NCBI GenBank assembly: GCA_030608245.1
Contig: JAUWEO010000006.1
Span: forward strand, 1 to 20,660
Direction of reading: 5' to 3'
Source of the DNA: Candidatus Latescibacterota bacterium
Lineage (GTDB): Bacteria > Latescibacterota > MVCY01
DNA length: 20,660 nucleotides
Positions 1 through 7,230 of the stretch are shown one piece after another. The notes under the pieces were generated by a model. It did no database searches. It was not told where the DNA came from and saw only the letters and a list, made by a program, of their open reading frames with translations. How positions within the stretch are numbered: the stretch's first letter is position 1; each line of letters starts with the position of its first letter. Both the position numbers and the translations under genes were made by a program.

Positions 1-8
1 TAAAATCT

Positions 9-105
9 AACGCAGAGACGCAAAGGCGCAGAGAAAAAATAAGAGACATAATTATCTGATTATTTGAAAGTATCTTCTTTCTTTGCGTCTTTGCGACTTT
101 GCGTT
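9..105. repeat. Inverted repeat of 8-bp CGCARAGR units
   Basis: Two 25-bp arms (9-33 and 81-105) are inverted copies with 4 mismatches, separated by a 47-nt AT-rich spacer. Each arm is three tandem copies of an 8-bp unit of the form CGCARAGR (for example CGCAGAGA then CGCAAAGG). The element lies directly downstream of accB, about 30 nt past its stop. It could fold as a stem-loop in the accB transcript and act as a 3' end or processing signal, but no clean U-tract follows. From memory, similar CGCAGAG/CGCAAAG strings recur between genes in many environmental genomes; I could not check that here. Confidence 0.8.
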
Positions 106-134
106 GAAAATCAATGGTGGAGACTTTTTACGAT

Positions 135-596
135 TCAATCAGGTTTTACCAAGAACAATGTTTGGCCGTATTCTACGGGAGCGACATTATCCACTGGGAT
201 ATCCACTATTGTGCCCTCTATGTCGGATTCGATCTCGTTCATAATCTTCATCGCCTCGATAACGCACACTACCTGTCCTACAGCAACCCGTTCGCCTTTT
301 TTGATATAGGTTTTGGCATCAGGGGTAGGGGACCGGTAGAAAGTCCCCACCATAGGAGATTTAATCTGATGAAGCTGCTCTTGGGGAGTTTCAGATTGCT
401 GCTTTCCTTGCTCTGGCTTGGGAGGTAAGATGATAGTTTGACCCTCTTCCTCGGATTTCTGAGAAAAAACGGAGGAACTCACAGCAGAGGGATACTTGCA
501 GATTTTTACCTTTTTACCCCACCGAGAGACCTCCAACTCACTGATGTCGCTTTCCTCCACCAGCTTTATCAGTTTTCTGATCTCGGACTCTTTCAC
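135..596 (-). CDS. accB: Biotin carboxyl carrier protein of acetyl-CoA carboxylase
   Basis: A 153-aa protein that carries biotin between biotin carboxylase (AccC) and carboxyltransferase (AccAD) in the first step of fatty-acid synthesis, in the cytoplasm. The N-terminal helix (1-30) is followed by a Ser/Gln/Pro/Glu-rich linker (about 37-76) and the biotinyl domain (about 77-153). The biotinylation motif EAMKIM places the modified lysine at K117, and the upstream SPMVGTFYRSP signature is typical of AccB. The start is GTG, overlapping the efp stop by 4 nt (GTGA), so the two are translationally coupled. accC normally follows immediately, but here 134 bp with an inverted repeat follow and no accC start is seen. 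Length is normal for the family. Confidence 0.96.
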   Translation of the reverse strand: MKESEIRKLIKLVEESDISELEVSRWGKKVKICKYPSAVSSSVFSQKSEEEGQTIILPPKPEQGKQQSETPQEQLHQIKSPMVGTFYRSPTPDAKTYIKKGERVAVGQVVCVIEAMKIMNEIESDIEGTIVDIPVDNVAPVEYGQTLFLVKPD

Positions 597-1156
597 TCTG
601 CTGTCCTTTCGATATAACTTGCTGTTCGGGTGTCAATCTTCACTGTGTCGCCGTCTTTGATGAAGAGAGGTACCTGAATTACCGCTCCCGTCTCTAATGT
701 CGCCGGTTTTGATCCGCCTGAGGCCGTGTCGCCCTTGACCCCCGGTGCAGTCTCAACTACCTTTAGATTCACAAAGATGGGGAGTTCTGTCCCCAAGGTT
801 CTGTTTTTCCAAGTGATGACTGTCACCGTCTCGCCTTCCTTCAGAAGGTCTCGAGCTTTGCCGACTTCCTCTGCAGGGATGGGGAGTTGATCGTAGGTTT
901 CAGTATCCATAAGATAATAAATGTCGCCTGTGTGGTAAAGATATTGCATCTGCCTTCTCTCCAACCGTATTTCCTCTACCTTTTCTCCTGCCCGGAAGGT
1001 TCTGTCAACCACCGCCTTTGCCTTAACATTCTTCAGCTTGGTGCGGACAAATGCGCCCCCCTTGCCAGGTTTGACATGCTGAAATTCTACGATAGTGAAC
1101 AGTTGTCCCTCAAGTTGAATAGTCATTCCATTTCTGAAGTCTGCAGTTGTAGCCAT
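593..1156 (-). CDS. efp: Translation elongation factor P
   Basis: A 187-aa EF-P, the usual length. It binds ribosomes stalled at proline stretches and promotes peptide-bond formation. The N-terminal KOW-like domain contains the loop KPGKGGAF, whose tip residue is K32, the position that is modified by lysylation or 5-aminopentanolylation in other bacteria. No modification enzyme (EpmA/B or YmfI) is in the window, so the modification type is unknown. Two OB-fold domains follow; the C-terminal one holds the conserved GAVIQVPLFIKDGD segment. The ATG is preceded by a strong GGAGGTAAG ribosome-binding site. The gene sits 19 nt after the peptidase gene and overlaps accB by 4 nt. The order peptidase-efp-accB is common in Firmicutes and many other phyla. 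Confidence 0.97.
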   Translation of the reverse strand: MATTADFRNGMTIQLEGQLFTIVEFQHVKPGKGGAFVRTKLKNVKAKAVVDRTFRAGEKVEEIRLERRQMQYLYHTGDIYYLMDTETYDQLPIPAEEVGKARDLLKEGETVTVITWKNRTLGTELPIFVNLKVVETAPGVKGDTASGGSKPATLETGAVIQVPLFIKDGDTVKIDTRTASYIERTAE

Positions 1157-1175
1157 CTACTTACCTCCAGAGGTA

Positions 1176-2252
1176 CTATAGGTGTAAGGAAATGAATTCC
1201 GTTGTCGTCTTGGTTAGCTCTTCACAGCCATCTTCTTCAACTAGTATCATATTTTCTATTCTGATGCCTCCCCAGCCTGGGAAATAGATGCCTGGTTCCA
1301 TAGTAAGCACCATACCAGGTCTTAAGATGGTGCCGTTTTTCCGGGAGATACGGGGTGCTTCGTGTACCTGTAGCCCTACACCGTGGCCCAAGGAATGGCG
1401 AAAGTTTGACCCGTAGCCTGCGTTTTCGATGATCTGGCGCGCTGTCCTGTCCAGTTCCACTGAGTCTATTCCCGCCTTGGCAATTCTTATTGCCTCTCTC
1501 TGGGCCTGGCGCACCAGATCGTACCTTTGTTTTTGTTCCCGGGTAGTTTCTCCGAGCACTACAGTTCGGGTGAAATCGGAAGCATAGCCATCACAGACAG
1601 CGCCGAAGTCCATCAACACCAGCTCTCCCTTCTGGAACTTACGTCCGGTGGGGATGGCATGCGGCATAGACGATCTTTCTCCCGAGGCCACAATCGTGTC
1701 AAAAGCGGCCTTCTCTCCCCCTAACTTCCTGATCCGGTAATCAATCTCCGCTGCCAGCTCGAGCTCGCTGATCCCTGGCTTTAGCAGAGGTAATATCTGC
1801 TCAAACACCCCATCGGTGATCTCCACTGCCCGGCGGATTTTCTCAATTTCGCTCTTATCTTTGATCACAGAGAAGCTCTCTATCAAATCCCTTTTGGGTA
1901 CTAACGATACAGAGGGGGGGAGAGCTTCCCTAAGTTTCAGATATTGCTCAAAGGGGAGATGTTGGCTTTCAAAGCCCATCTTCTCCCCGAACACTTTTTG
2001 AGAGAGTACAGACAGTTCTTCCCAGAGTTGGTTCTGGGCGATTCTGACCTCACAGCCGGATGCCTTCGATCGGGCCTGTTCTTCGTAGCGGAAGTCGGTG
2101 ATCAGAAACTCTCCTTCCCGCCCGATCAGAAGGAGCGCATTGGAACTGGAAAAGCCAGTGAGATAGCGGATATTTATCGAAGAGGAGACCAGGAAGCTGT
2201 CTGTCTGCTCTTCCGTCAATTTTGCTCGGAGTTTTTTTATCCTGTTGTTCAT
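1176..2252 (-). CDS. M24 family aminopeptidase (Xaa-Pro peptidase type)
   Basis: A 358-aa metallopeptidase of the Xaa-Pro dipeptidase/aminopeptidase group, which cuts N-terminal residues preceding proline. An N-terminal creatinase-like domain (about 1-130) precedes the pita-bread catalytic domain. All five dinuclear metal ligands are visible: D215 and D226 (in LMDFGAVCDGYASDF), H290 (GHGVG), E319 (TMEPG) and E333 (RIEN). No signal peptide is seen, so it is cytoplasmic. It is the first gene of the operon with efp and accB and is preceded by a long leader (see the promoter at 2551-2579). The ATG has only a weak ribosome-binding site. PepQ, PepP and YqhT-like names all fit; substrate preference cannot be read from sequence. 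Confidence 0.93.
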   Translation of the reverse strand: MNNRIKKLRAKLTEEQTDSFLVSSSINIRYLTGFSSSNALLLIGREGEFLITDFRYEEQARSKASGCEVRIAQNQLWEELSVLSQKVFGEKMGFESQHLPFEQYLKLREALPPSVSLVPKRDLIESFSVIKDKSEIEKIRRAVEITDGVFEQILPLLKPGISELELAAEIDYRIRKLGGEKAAFDTIVASGERSSMPHAIPTGRKFQKGELVLMDFGAVCDGYASDFTRTVVLGETTREQKQRYDLVRQAQREAIRIAKAGIDSVELDRTARQIIENAGYGSNFRHSLGHGVGLQVHEAPRISRKNGTILRPGMVLTMEPGIYFPGWGGIRIENMILVEEDGCEELTKTTTEFISLHL

Positions 2253-2342
2253 CAGTCTGCTCTTGTGCTGCCAGTTGGTCCTTTAGTGGGGCCAGCCTCT
2301 GTTTTGTTTGCTTCGAAAATAGCCGCCGCAATCTCCGGGCAA

Positions 2343-2371
2343 CCTCCCGCAGGTTTGGAACCTGCGGGAGG
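2343..2371. repeat. Perfect 13-bp hairpin with 3-nt loop
   Basis: The arms CCTCCCGCAGGTT (2343-2355) and AACCTGCGGGAGG (2359-2371) are exact reverse complements around TGG. It is GC-rich and very stable. It lies in the presumed pepQ leader, about 90 nt before the start codon. Neither side has a run of T, so it is not a classic intrinsic terminator. It may be a dispersed palindromic repeat or a leader RNA structure. Confidence 0.85.
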
Positions 2372-2550
2372 CTCGGGACGGCATTTTCATTCTTCGTGGC
2401 GCCGACTTGTCGGCATGAGAGTTTACGAGCCAATCATTTTTGCGTCATTGCGAACAATCTCTTGGGGCTTCCTTGGTCTCTCAGAGGTACAAAAAGAAAG
2501 GGGTAGAAGTCCAATAGGGCAAGTCCCAATAGACCTGACCCTGGGGGGTT

Positions 2551-2579
2551 AATATACATCAAGGTATGACAAATGTCAA
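2551..2579 (-). promoter_or_regulatory. Sigma70-type promoter for pepQ-efp-accB
   Basis: On the minus strand TTGACA (2579-2574) is followed by exactly 17 nt and TATATT (2556-2551). This is a perfect -35 and a 5/6 -10. It sits 28 nt past the carB stop and points to the peptidase gene. The predicted start of transcription is near 2544, giving a leader of roughly 290 nt. Confidence 0.75.
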
Positions 2580-2606
2580 CGAGATTCTCATACTGGCGGA
2601 CAGACA

Positions 2607-5600
2607 CTATCTTATGGAACCGGTATGATATTCCTGAATAGATCTTATCTCTGTGTCCCCGCATTTGGCTGTTTCCATTCCCTCTGCAGTCGCCTTAGCT
2701 GCAGCAATTGTAGTAATATAGGGAATTCTATGCTGGATAGCGGCTCTTCTGATATAACTATCGTCATATTTACTCTCTCTGCCTACAGGGGTATTGATTA
2801 TCATCTGTATCCGCTTGTTGAGAATATCGTCAATTATGTTAGGACGACCTTCGTGCAATTTCAATGCCGACGCACATTCTATTCCTGTCTCTTCCAGAAA
2901 AGCCTTAGTCCCTTTTGTCGCAAGTAGCTTGAAGCCCAGCTTATTGAGCCTCTGCGCCACTTCTGCAATTTGCTCTTTGTTCTTATCGGCAACTGATATC
3001 AAAACTGTTCCTTCAATAGGTAATTTCATGCCGGCTGCTTCTTGGGCTTTGTAAAACGCCAGACCAAATGAAGAGGCAATGCCCATCACTTCTCCCGTTG
3101 CTTTCATCTCGGGTCCCAGAATAGGATCTACAGCGGGAAACATATTGAAAGGAAACACAGCTTCCTTTACGCCAATATGAGAAAATTCTTTCTTGTCCGC
3201 AGAGGTTATCTCTTTTAATCTTTTGCCTAACATAACCTGTGTTGCTATTCTTGCCATTGATATGCCCATAACCTTACTTACTACCGGGACAGTTCGTGAA
3301 GCCCGAGGATTAGCCTCTAATATATAGACTTTTCCTCCTGCTATGGCATACTGAATATTCATAAGGCCGATAACTTTAAGTGCCTTAGCAATCTCTCTTG
3401 TATAATTCTGTATCACAGTGAGGTTTTCCTGGGAAATATTGCGGGCCGGAATCACACAAGCACTATCCCCTGAATGAATTCCCGCCAGCTCTATATGTTC
3501 CATTACTGTAGGAATATAAACATCTTCACCATCAGCAACGGCGTCGACCTCAACTTCAATGGCCTGCTCTAAAAATTTATCAACTAACATCGGGTATTCT
3601 GGGCTAACTCCTATTGCAGTTTTTACATAATCTAAGAACATCTTCTTGTTATGTACGATTTGCATACCCCTTCCACCCAGGACAAAAGAAGGACGCACCA
3701 TCAAAGGGTATCCTATTTTTTCAGCCACAGCCAGTGCCTCTTCTACAGAACGGGCAACTCCACTTTCAGGCTGGGGAATGCCGAGCTTTTGTATTATCTT
3801 TTTAAATTTCTGTCTATCTTCAGCCAGATGAATACTCTCAGGACTTGTGCCCAAAAGCTGTACACCGGCATCGCAAAGCTCTTTTGCGATGTTCAAAGGG
3901 GTTTGCCCTCCAAACTGGACGATCATTCCTTCGGGCTTCTCTTTTTCACAAATACTTAATACATCCTCTACTGTCAGGGGTTCAAAGTAAAGTCTGCTGG
4001 AGGTATCATAATCGGTGGAAACTGTTTCCGGATTGCAGTTGACCATTATCGACTCAATTCCTTGTTCACGTAATGTAAAGGCAGCGTGGACACAGGTATA
4101 GTCAAACTCTATCCCCTGGCCGATGCGATTAGGCCCACCACCTAAGATCATTATCTTACGTTTAGACGGCGCATTCACCTCGTCAGCGCGTTCTTCTTTA
4201 ACGGGGTAGGCATTGTAGGTTGAAAAATAATAGGCCCCATCAGCGCCACTCACGGGCACGGCTTCATACGCTGCTATCTCTCCCCCATCAAGACGCTGGG
4301 TGCGGATTTCTCTTTCTGTTTTGTCCAAAAGCTGGGCAAGGTATCTATCTGAAAAACCGTTTTGCTTTGCCTTTTTTAGCATATCTTCTGGCAAGTCTCT
4401 GTCCCTTGATTTCCTTATCTCTTCCTCGAATTCCACCAGCTCTTGCATCTGGCTGATGAACCATTTATTGATTTTGGTCATCTGATAGAGTTCCTCAACA
4501 GACATACCTTTGCGCAATGCTTCATACATTAAGAAAATGCGCTCGCTTGTGGGATTAGTTAGCTTTCCTTTAATCGCAGAAAGAGAAAAGATTGCAGGAT
4601 CTTTTGCCCCTCCCAAGCCATATCTCTTAATCTCCAGTGAACGTATTGCCTTTTGAAATGCCTCCTTGAAGTTGTTACCGATACTCATAACCTCGCCCAC
4701 AGCTTGCATCTGAGTGCCAAGCTTGTCTTCAGCCTGGGGGAACTTTTCAAATGCCCAACGGGGGAATTTCACTACCACATAATCTCCGCTGGGTGTATAT
4801 TTATCCAGTGTTCCTTCTCTCCAGTAGGGTATCTCATCAAGGGTTATGCCCACTGCCAGTTTTGCAGAGATGCGAGCGATAGGAAAACCCGTTGCCTTTG
4901 AAGCCAAGGCCGAAGAACGGGAAGTGCGGGGGTTGATTTCAATAACCACGATTCTCCCATCTTGGGGATTATAGGCAAATTGTAAGTTACAGCCGCCCAA
5001 TACCCCGATAGCGTCGACGATCTTGTAGGACATATTCTCGTATTTTTTCTGCAGTTCTTTTGACACAGTAAGCATTGGGGCAACACAAAAGCTGTCCCCC
5101 GTATGCACACCCATTGGGTCAACATTTTCAATAAAACAGACTGTAATTTTGTTGGTTTTTGCATCCCTGACCACTTCGAGTTCGTGCTCTTCCCAACCTA
5201 GAACAGACTCTTCTACAAGCACCTGGCCTATCAGACTTGCAGATAATCCCCGTGCAGCAATTGTTCTTATCTCCTCTATGTTATAGGCAATGCCTCCGCC
5301 AGTTCCGCCCATGGTATATGCCGGCCTTAGAACCACCGGATACTTGAGCTCTTGAGCGATTTTTTCTGCCTCCTCAACAGAATATGCGGGCGAACTTTTA
5401 GGTACAGGGATATTAAGCTTAGCCATTGTTTCCTTAAAGGTAATTCTGTCTTCACCTCTTTGTATAGCATCTGCCTTTACCCCTATCAATTCAACATTGT
5501 ATTTGTCCAATATCCCCTTCTTGCTAAGTTCAGATGAAAGATTAAGCCCGGTCTGGCCACCAAGGTTGGGCAGGAGGGCATCGGGTCTTTCCTTGATAAC

Positions 5601-5831
5601 TATTCTCTCGGCATTTTCAACGGTGAGGGGTTCAATGTACGTGCTGTCAGCCATTTGAGGGTCAGTCATAATGGTTGCTGGATTTGAATTCACCAAGACG
5701 ACCTGATAGTCTTCCTCTTTAAGAGCCTTACAGGCTTGGGTTCCTGAATAGTCAAACTCACACGCCTGCCCAATAATAATCGGGCCAGAGCCGATAACCA
5801 TTATCTTCTTTATATCAGTTCTTTTAGGCAC
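2607..5831 (-). CDS. carB: Carbamoyl-phosphate synthase large subunit
   Basis: At 1074 aa it is full length for CarB (E. coli is 1073). It makes carbamoyl phosphate from bicarbonate, ammonia (from the CarA glutaminase) and two ATP, for arginine and pyrimidine synthesis. Two homologous ATP-grasp halves are visible. The first starts with KIMVIGSGPIIIGQACEFDY and has GGTGGGIAYN; the second starts near residue 555 with KIMILGGGPNRIGQGIEFDY and has GGRGMQIVHN. A C-terminal MGS-like allosteric domain (about 930-1074) ends the protein. The start is GTG, with AAAGGAG (5844-5838) 6 nt upstream. carA is not adjacent: the next gene upstream is amrS, 150 bp away with no clear promoter between. G+C is lower than in the glycolytic operon. 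Confidence 0.97.
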   Translation of the reverse strand: MPKRTDIKKIMVIGSGPIIIGQACEFDYSGTQACKALKEEDYQVVLVNSNPATIMTDPQMADSTYIEPLTVENAERIVIKERPDALLPNLGGQTGLNLSSELSKKGILDKYNVELIGVKADAIQRGEDRITFKETMAKLNIPVPKSSPAYSVEEAEKIAQELKYPVVLRPAYTMGGTGGGIAYNIEEIRTIAARGLSASLIGQVLVEESVLGWEEHELEVVRDAKTNKITVCFIENVDPMGVHTGDSFCVAPMLTVSKELQKKYENMSYKIVDAIGVLGGCNLQFAYNPQDGRIVVIEINPRTSRSSALASKATGFPIARISAKLAVGITLDEIPYWREGTLDKYTPSGDYVVVKFPRWAFEKFPQAEDKLGTQMQAVGEVMSIGNNFKEAFQKAIRSLEIKRYGLGGAKDPAIFSLSAIKGKLTNPTSERIFLMYEALRKGMSVEELYQMTKINKWFISQMQELVEFEEEIRKSRDRDLPEDMLKKAKQNGFSDRYLAQLLDKTEREIRTQRLDGGEIAAYEAVPVSGADGAYYFSTYNAYPVKEERADEVNAPSKRKIMILGGGPNRIGQGIEFDYTCVHAAFTLREQGIESIMVNCNPETVSTDYDTSSRLYFEPLTVEDVLSICEKEKPEGMIVQFGGQTPLNIAKELCDAGVQLLGTSPESIHLAEDRQKFKKIIQKLGIPQPESGVARSVEEALAVAEKIGYPLMVRPSFVLGGRGMQIVHNKKMFLDYVKTAIGVSPEYPMLVDKFLEQAIEVEVDAVADGEDVYIPTVMEHIELAGIHSGDSACVIPARNISQENLTVIQNYTREIAKALKVIGLMNIQYAIAGGKVYILEANPRASRTVPVVSKVMGISMARIATQVMLGKRLKEITSADKKEFSHIGVKEAVFPFNMFPAVDPILGPEMKATGEVMGIASSFGLAFYKAQEAAGMKLPIEGTVLISVADKNKEQIAEVAQRLNKLGFKLLATKGTKAFLEETGIECASALKLHEGRPNIIDDILNKRIQMIINTPVGRESKYDDSYIRRAAIQHRIPYITTIAAAKATAEGMETAKCGDTEIRSIQEYHTGSIR

Positions 5832-5981
5832 TTGCTTCTCCTTTCTTAAATTCTCTTCTTTCTTTTCAACGACCTCTGTTATTTCTTTCCTATATTCTTT
5901 TGTCTTCTTTACTTATTTCCCGGGAGTGGGTGCCCAAGATCTGTGCGGCTAAGACGACAAGTCGTTTTTCTCATACAGTAT

Positions 5982-7139
5982 TTACTCCCATATCCCCGGG
6001 ATCTTGTATCCACAGAACTTGCACCTTCCATCTTTTATATTATTGCTTAGTACCTGGAAATGAATACGGTGAATTAACCTCTTCTGGCAACTTGGGCAAA
6101 ATGTAGAGTTGTATTTATGTCCAGGCACATTGCCAATCGTGACATATTTTAAGCCCACCTCCTTGGCGATCTTATAAGCCTGCTCTAATTTCTTTATCGG
6201 TGTTGCGGGAAGGGTTGTGAGCCGATAAGTAGGAGAAAAGCGAGAGAAATGTAAGGGGGTATCTTCACCTAAATTTTCTTTAATCCAGAGAGACATCCTT
6301 TTTACATCCCGTGGATTATCATTCAAGGTAGGGATCTGAAGATTTACAATCTCAAGCCATACCCCCTCTTCTTTGATAATCTTCAACGTGCTCAAGCATG
6401 GCTCCAATTCCGCAGAGGAGGTATTCTGGTAGAATTCTTCAGTAAATCCCTTTAAATCAATAGTGACGGCATCGGTATACTTCAGGAGTTCCCTTAAGGG
6501 CTCAGGATTGAGCGTACCATTAGAATGCCAGAGAATCCTCAAACCTTTCTGTTTGGCAAGCCTGGCAATATCATAAACATATTCATAAAACGATATTGGC
6601 TCATTATAAGTAAAGGAGAGTGTAGGAATCTTTCTATTTATGGCTATCCTTACGGCATCTTTCGGTGAAAGATCATAGGTATGGTCCATCTCTTCAATCG
6701 ATCTTTGGGAAAGATGCCAGTTGTGACAGAATTTACAGCGGAAGTTACAGCCAGCAGTACCAAAACAAAGGATATCTGTTCCGGGAAGCATGTGCAGGGC
6801 TGGCTCTTTTTCAATGGGGTCGATATGCACTGCTGAAGGCTTTGAATGGACCAGACTATAAAGTCGCCCAGAAATATTCTCTTTGTTGCGACAGAAGCTC
6901 CTCTGTCCCTCTCTTAGAATACAGCCCCGGAAACAGATCTCACACTGGACTGTATTCTTAGCGAGCCTCTTATAAAACATCGCTTCCCGTAAAGGAGAAG
7001 TCTTTATCGTCGGCCATGCCTTTTTGGTCAATAAATCAAGTAATCCTAAAGATCCTCCCAGACAAGCCAGGAACAGACAACCTTTCTTTAAGAAATCTCG
7101 ACGCGAAGTCTTGTCTCCAAAAAATATCGCTCCATGCAT
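5982..7139 (-). CDS. amrS: AmmeMemoRadiSam-type radical SAM protein with twin-arginine N-terminus
   Basis: A 385-aa protein. Residues 11-37 look like a twin-arginine signal: TSRRDFLKKG (R13, R14), then a hydrophobic stretch CLFLACLGGSLGLLDLL. A Cys-rich segment follows (C66, C69, C73, C83), then the radical SAM motif C131-x3-C135-x2-C138 (CNFRCKFC). The C-terminus adds two CxxC pairs (C348/C351 and C373/C376) resembling a zinc ribbon. The core resembles pyruvate formate-lyase activase-like proteins and the AmrS family, whose partners are AMMECR1 and Memo domain proteins; neither is in this window. The biochemical role of the family is not settled. A Tat signal on an oxygen-sensitive SAM enzyme is odd. 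The ATG has a GGTAAGGTGA site just upstream. Confidence 0.85.
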   Translation of the reverse strand: MHGAIFFGDKTSRRDFLKKGCLFLACLGGSLGLLDLLTKKAWPTIKTSPLREAMFYKRLAKNTVQCEICFRGCILREGQRSFCRNKENISGRLYSLVHSKPSAVHIDPIEKEPALHMLPGTDILCFGTAGCNFRCKFCHNWHLSQRSIEEMDHTYDLSPKDAVRIAINRKIPTLSFTYNEPISFYEYVYDIARLAKQKGLRILWHSNGTLNPEPLRELLKYTDAVTIDLKGFTEEFYQNTSSAELEPCLSTLKIIKEEGVWLEIVNLQIPTLNDNPRDVKRMSLWIKENLGEDTPLHFSRFSPTYRLTTLPATPIKKLEQAYKIAKEVGLKYVTIGNVPGHKYNSTFCPSCQKRLIHRIHFQVLSNNIKDGRCKFCGYKIPGIWE

Positions 7140-7230
7140 TTCACCTTACCAATTATTACTGCGGTAGGATCAATATATGCGGTATTATCTATCTGGGGAT
7201 AATCGCCACGAGGATTCCAACTCAACTTTT

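Larger units (their letters stand above)
2253..2606. other. Gene-free 354-bp stretch: leader of pepQ-efp-accB with repeats
   Basis: I see no convincing protein gene here. Reading on the minus strand from the carB stop, it holds a consensus-like promoter (2551-2579), then about 290 nt of presumed leader. The leader contains a motif resembling the GCGTCATTGCGA/CAATCTC type of dispersed repeat (2442-2461), a small GCCGA/TCGGC stem (2401-2414) and a perfect 13-bp hairpin (2343-2371). No recognised riboswitch consensus was found by eye. Short open frames cross it, but they lack ribosome-binding sites and similarity to anything I know. Confidence 0.7.

Noticed and set aside
2434..2664. Open frame of about 76 codons on the minus strand crossing the carB end
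   Set aside because: It overlaps the carB coding end and the promoter, lacks a ribosome-binding site and resembles no family.
5954..5965. Short palindrome ACGACAAGTCGT followed by T residues, sharing a 10-nt core with the stem at 2401-2414
   Set aside because: Only a 5-bp stem with a 2-nt loop, on the strand without a gene ending there; the shared core is itself a palindrome and could be chance.
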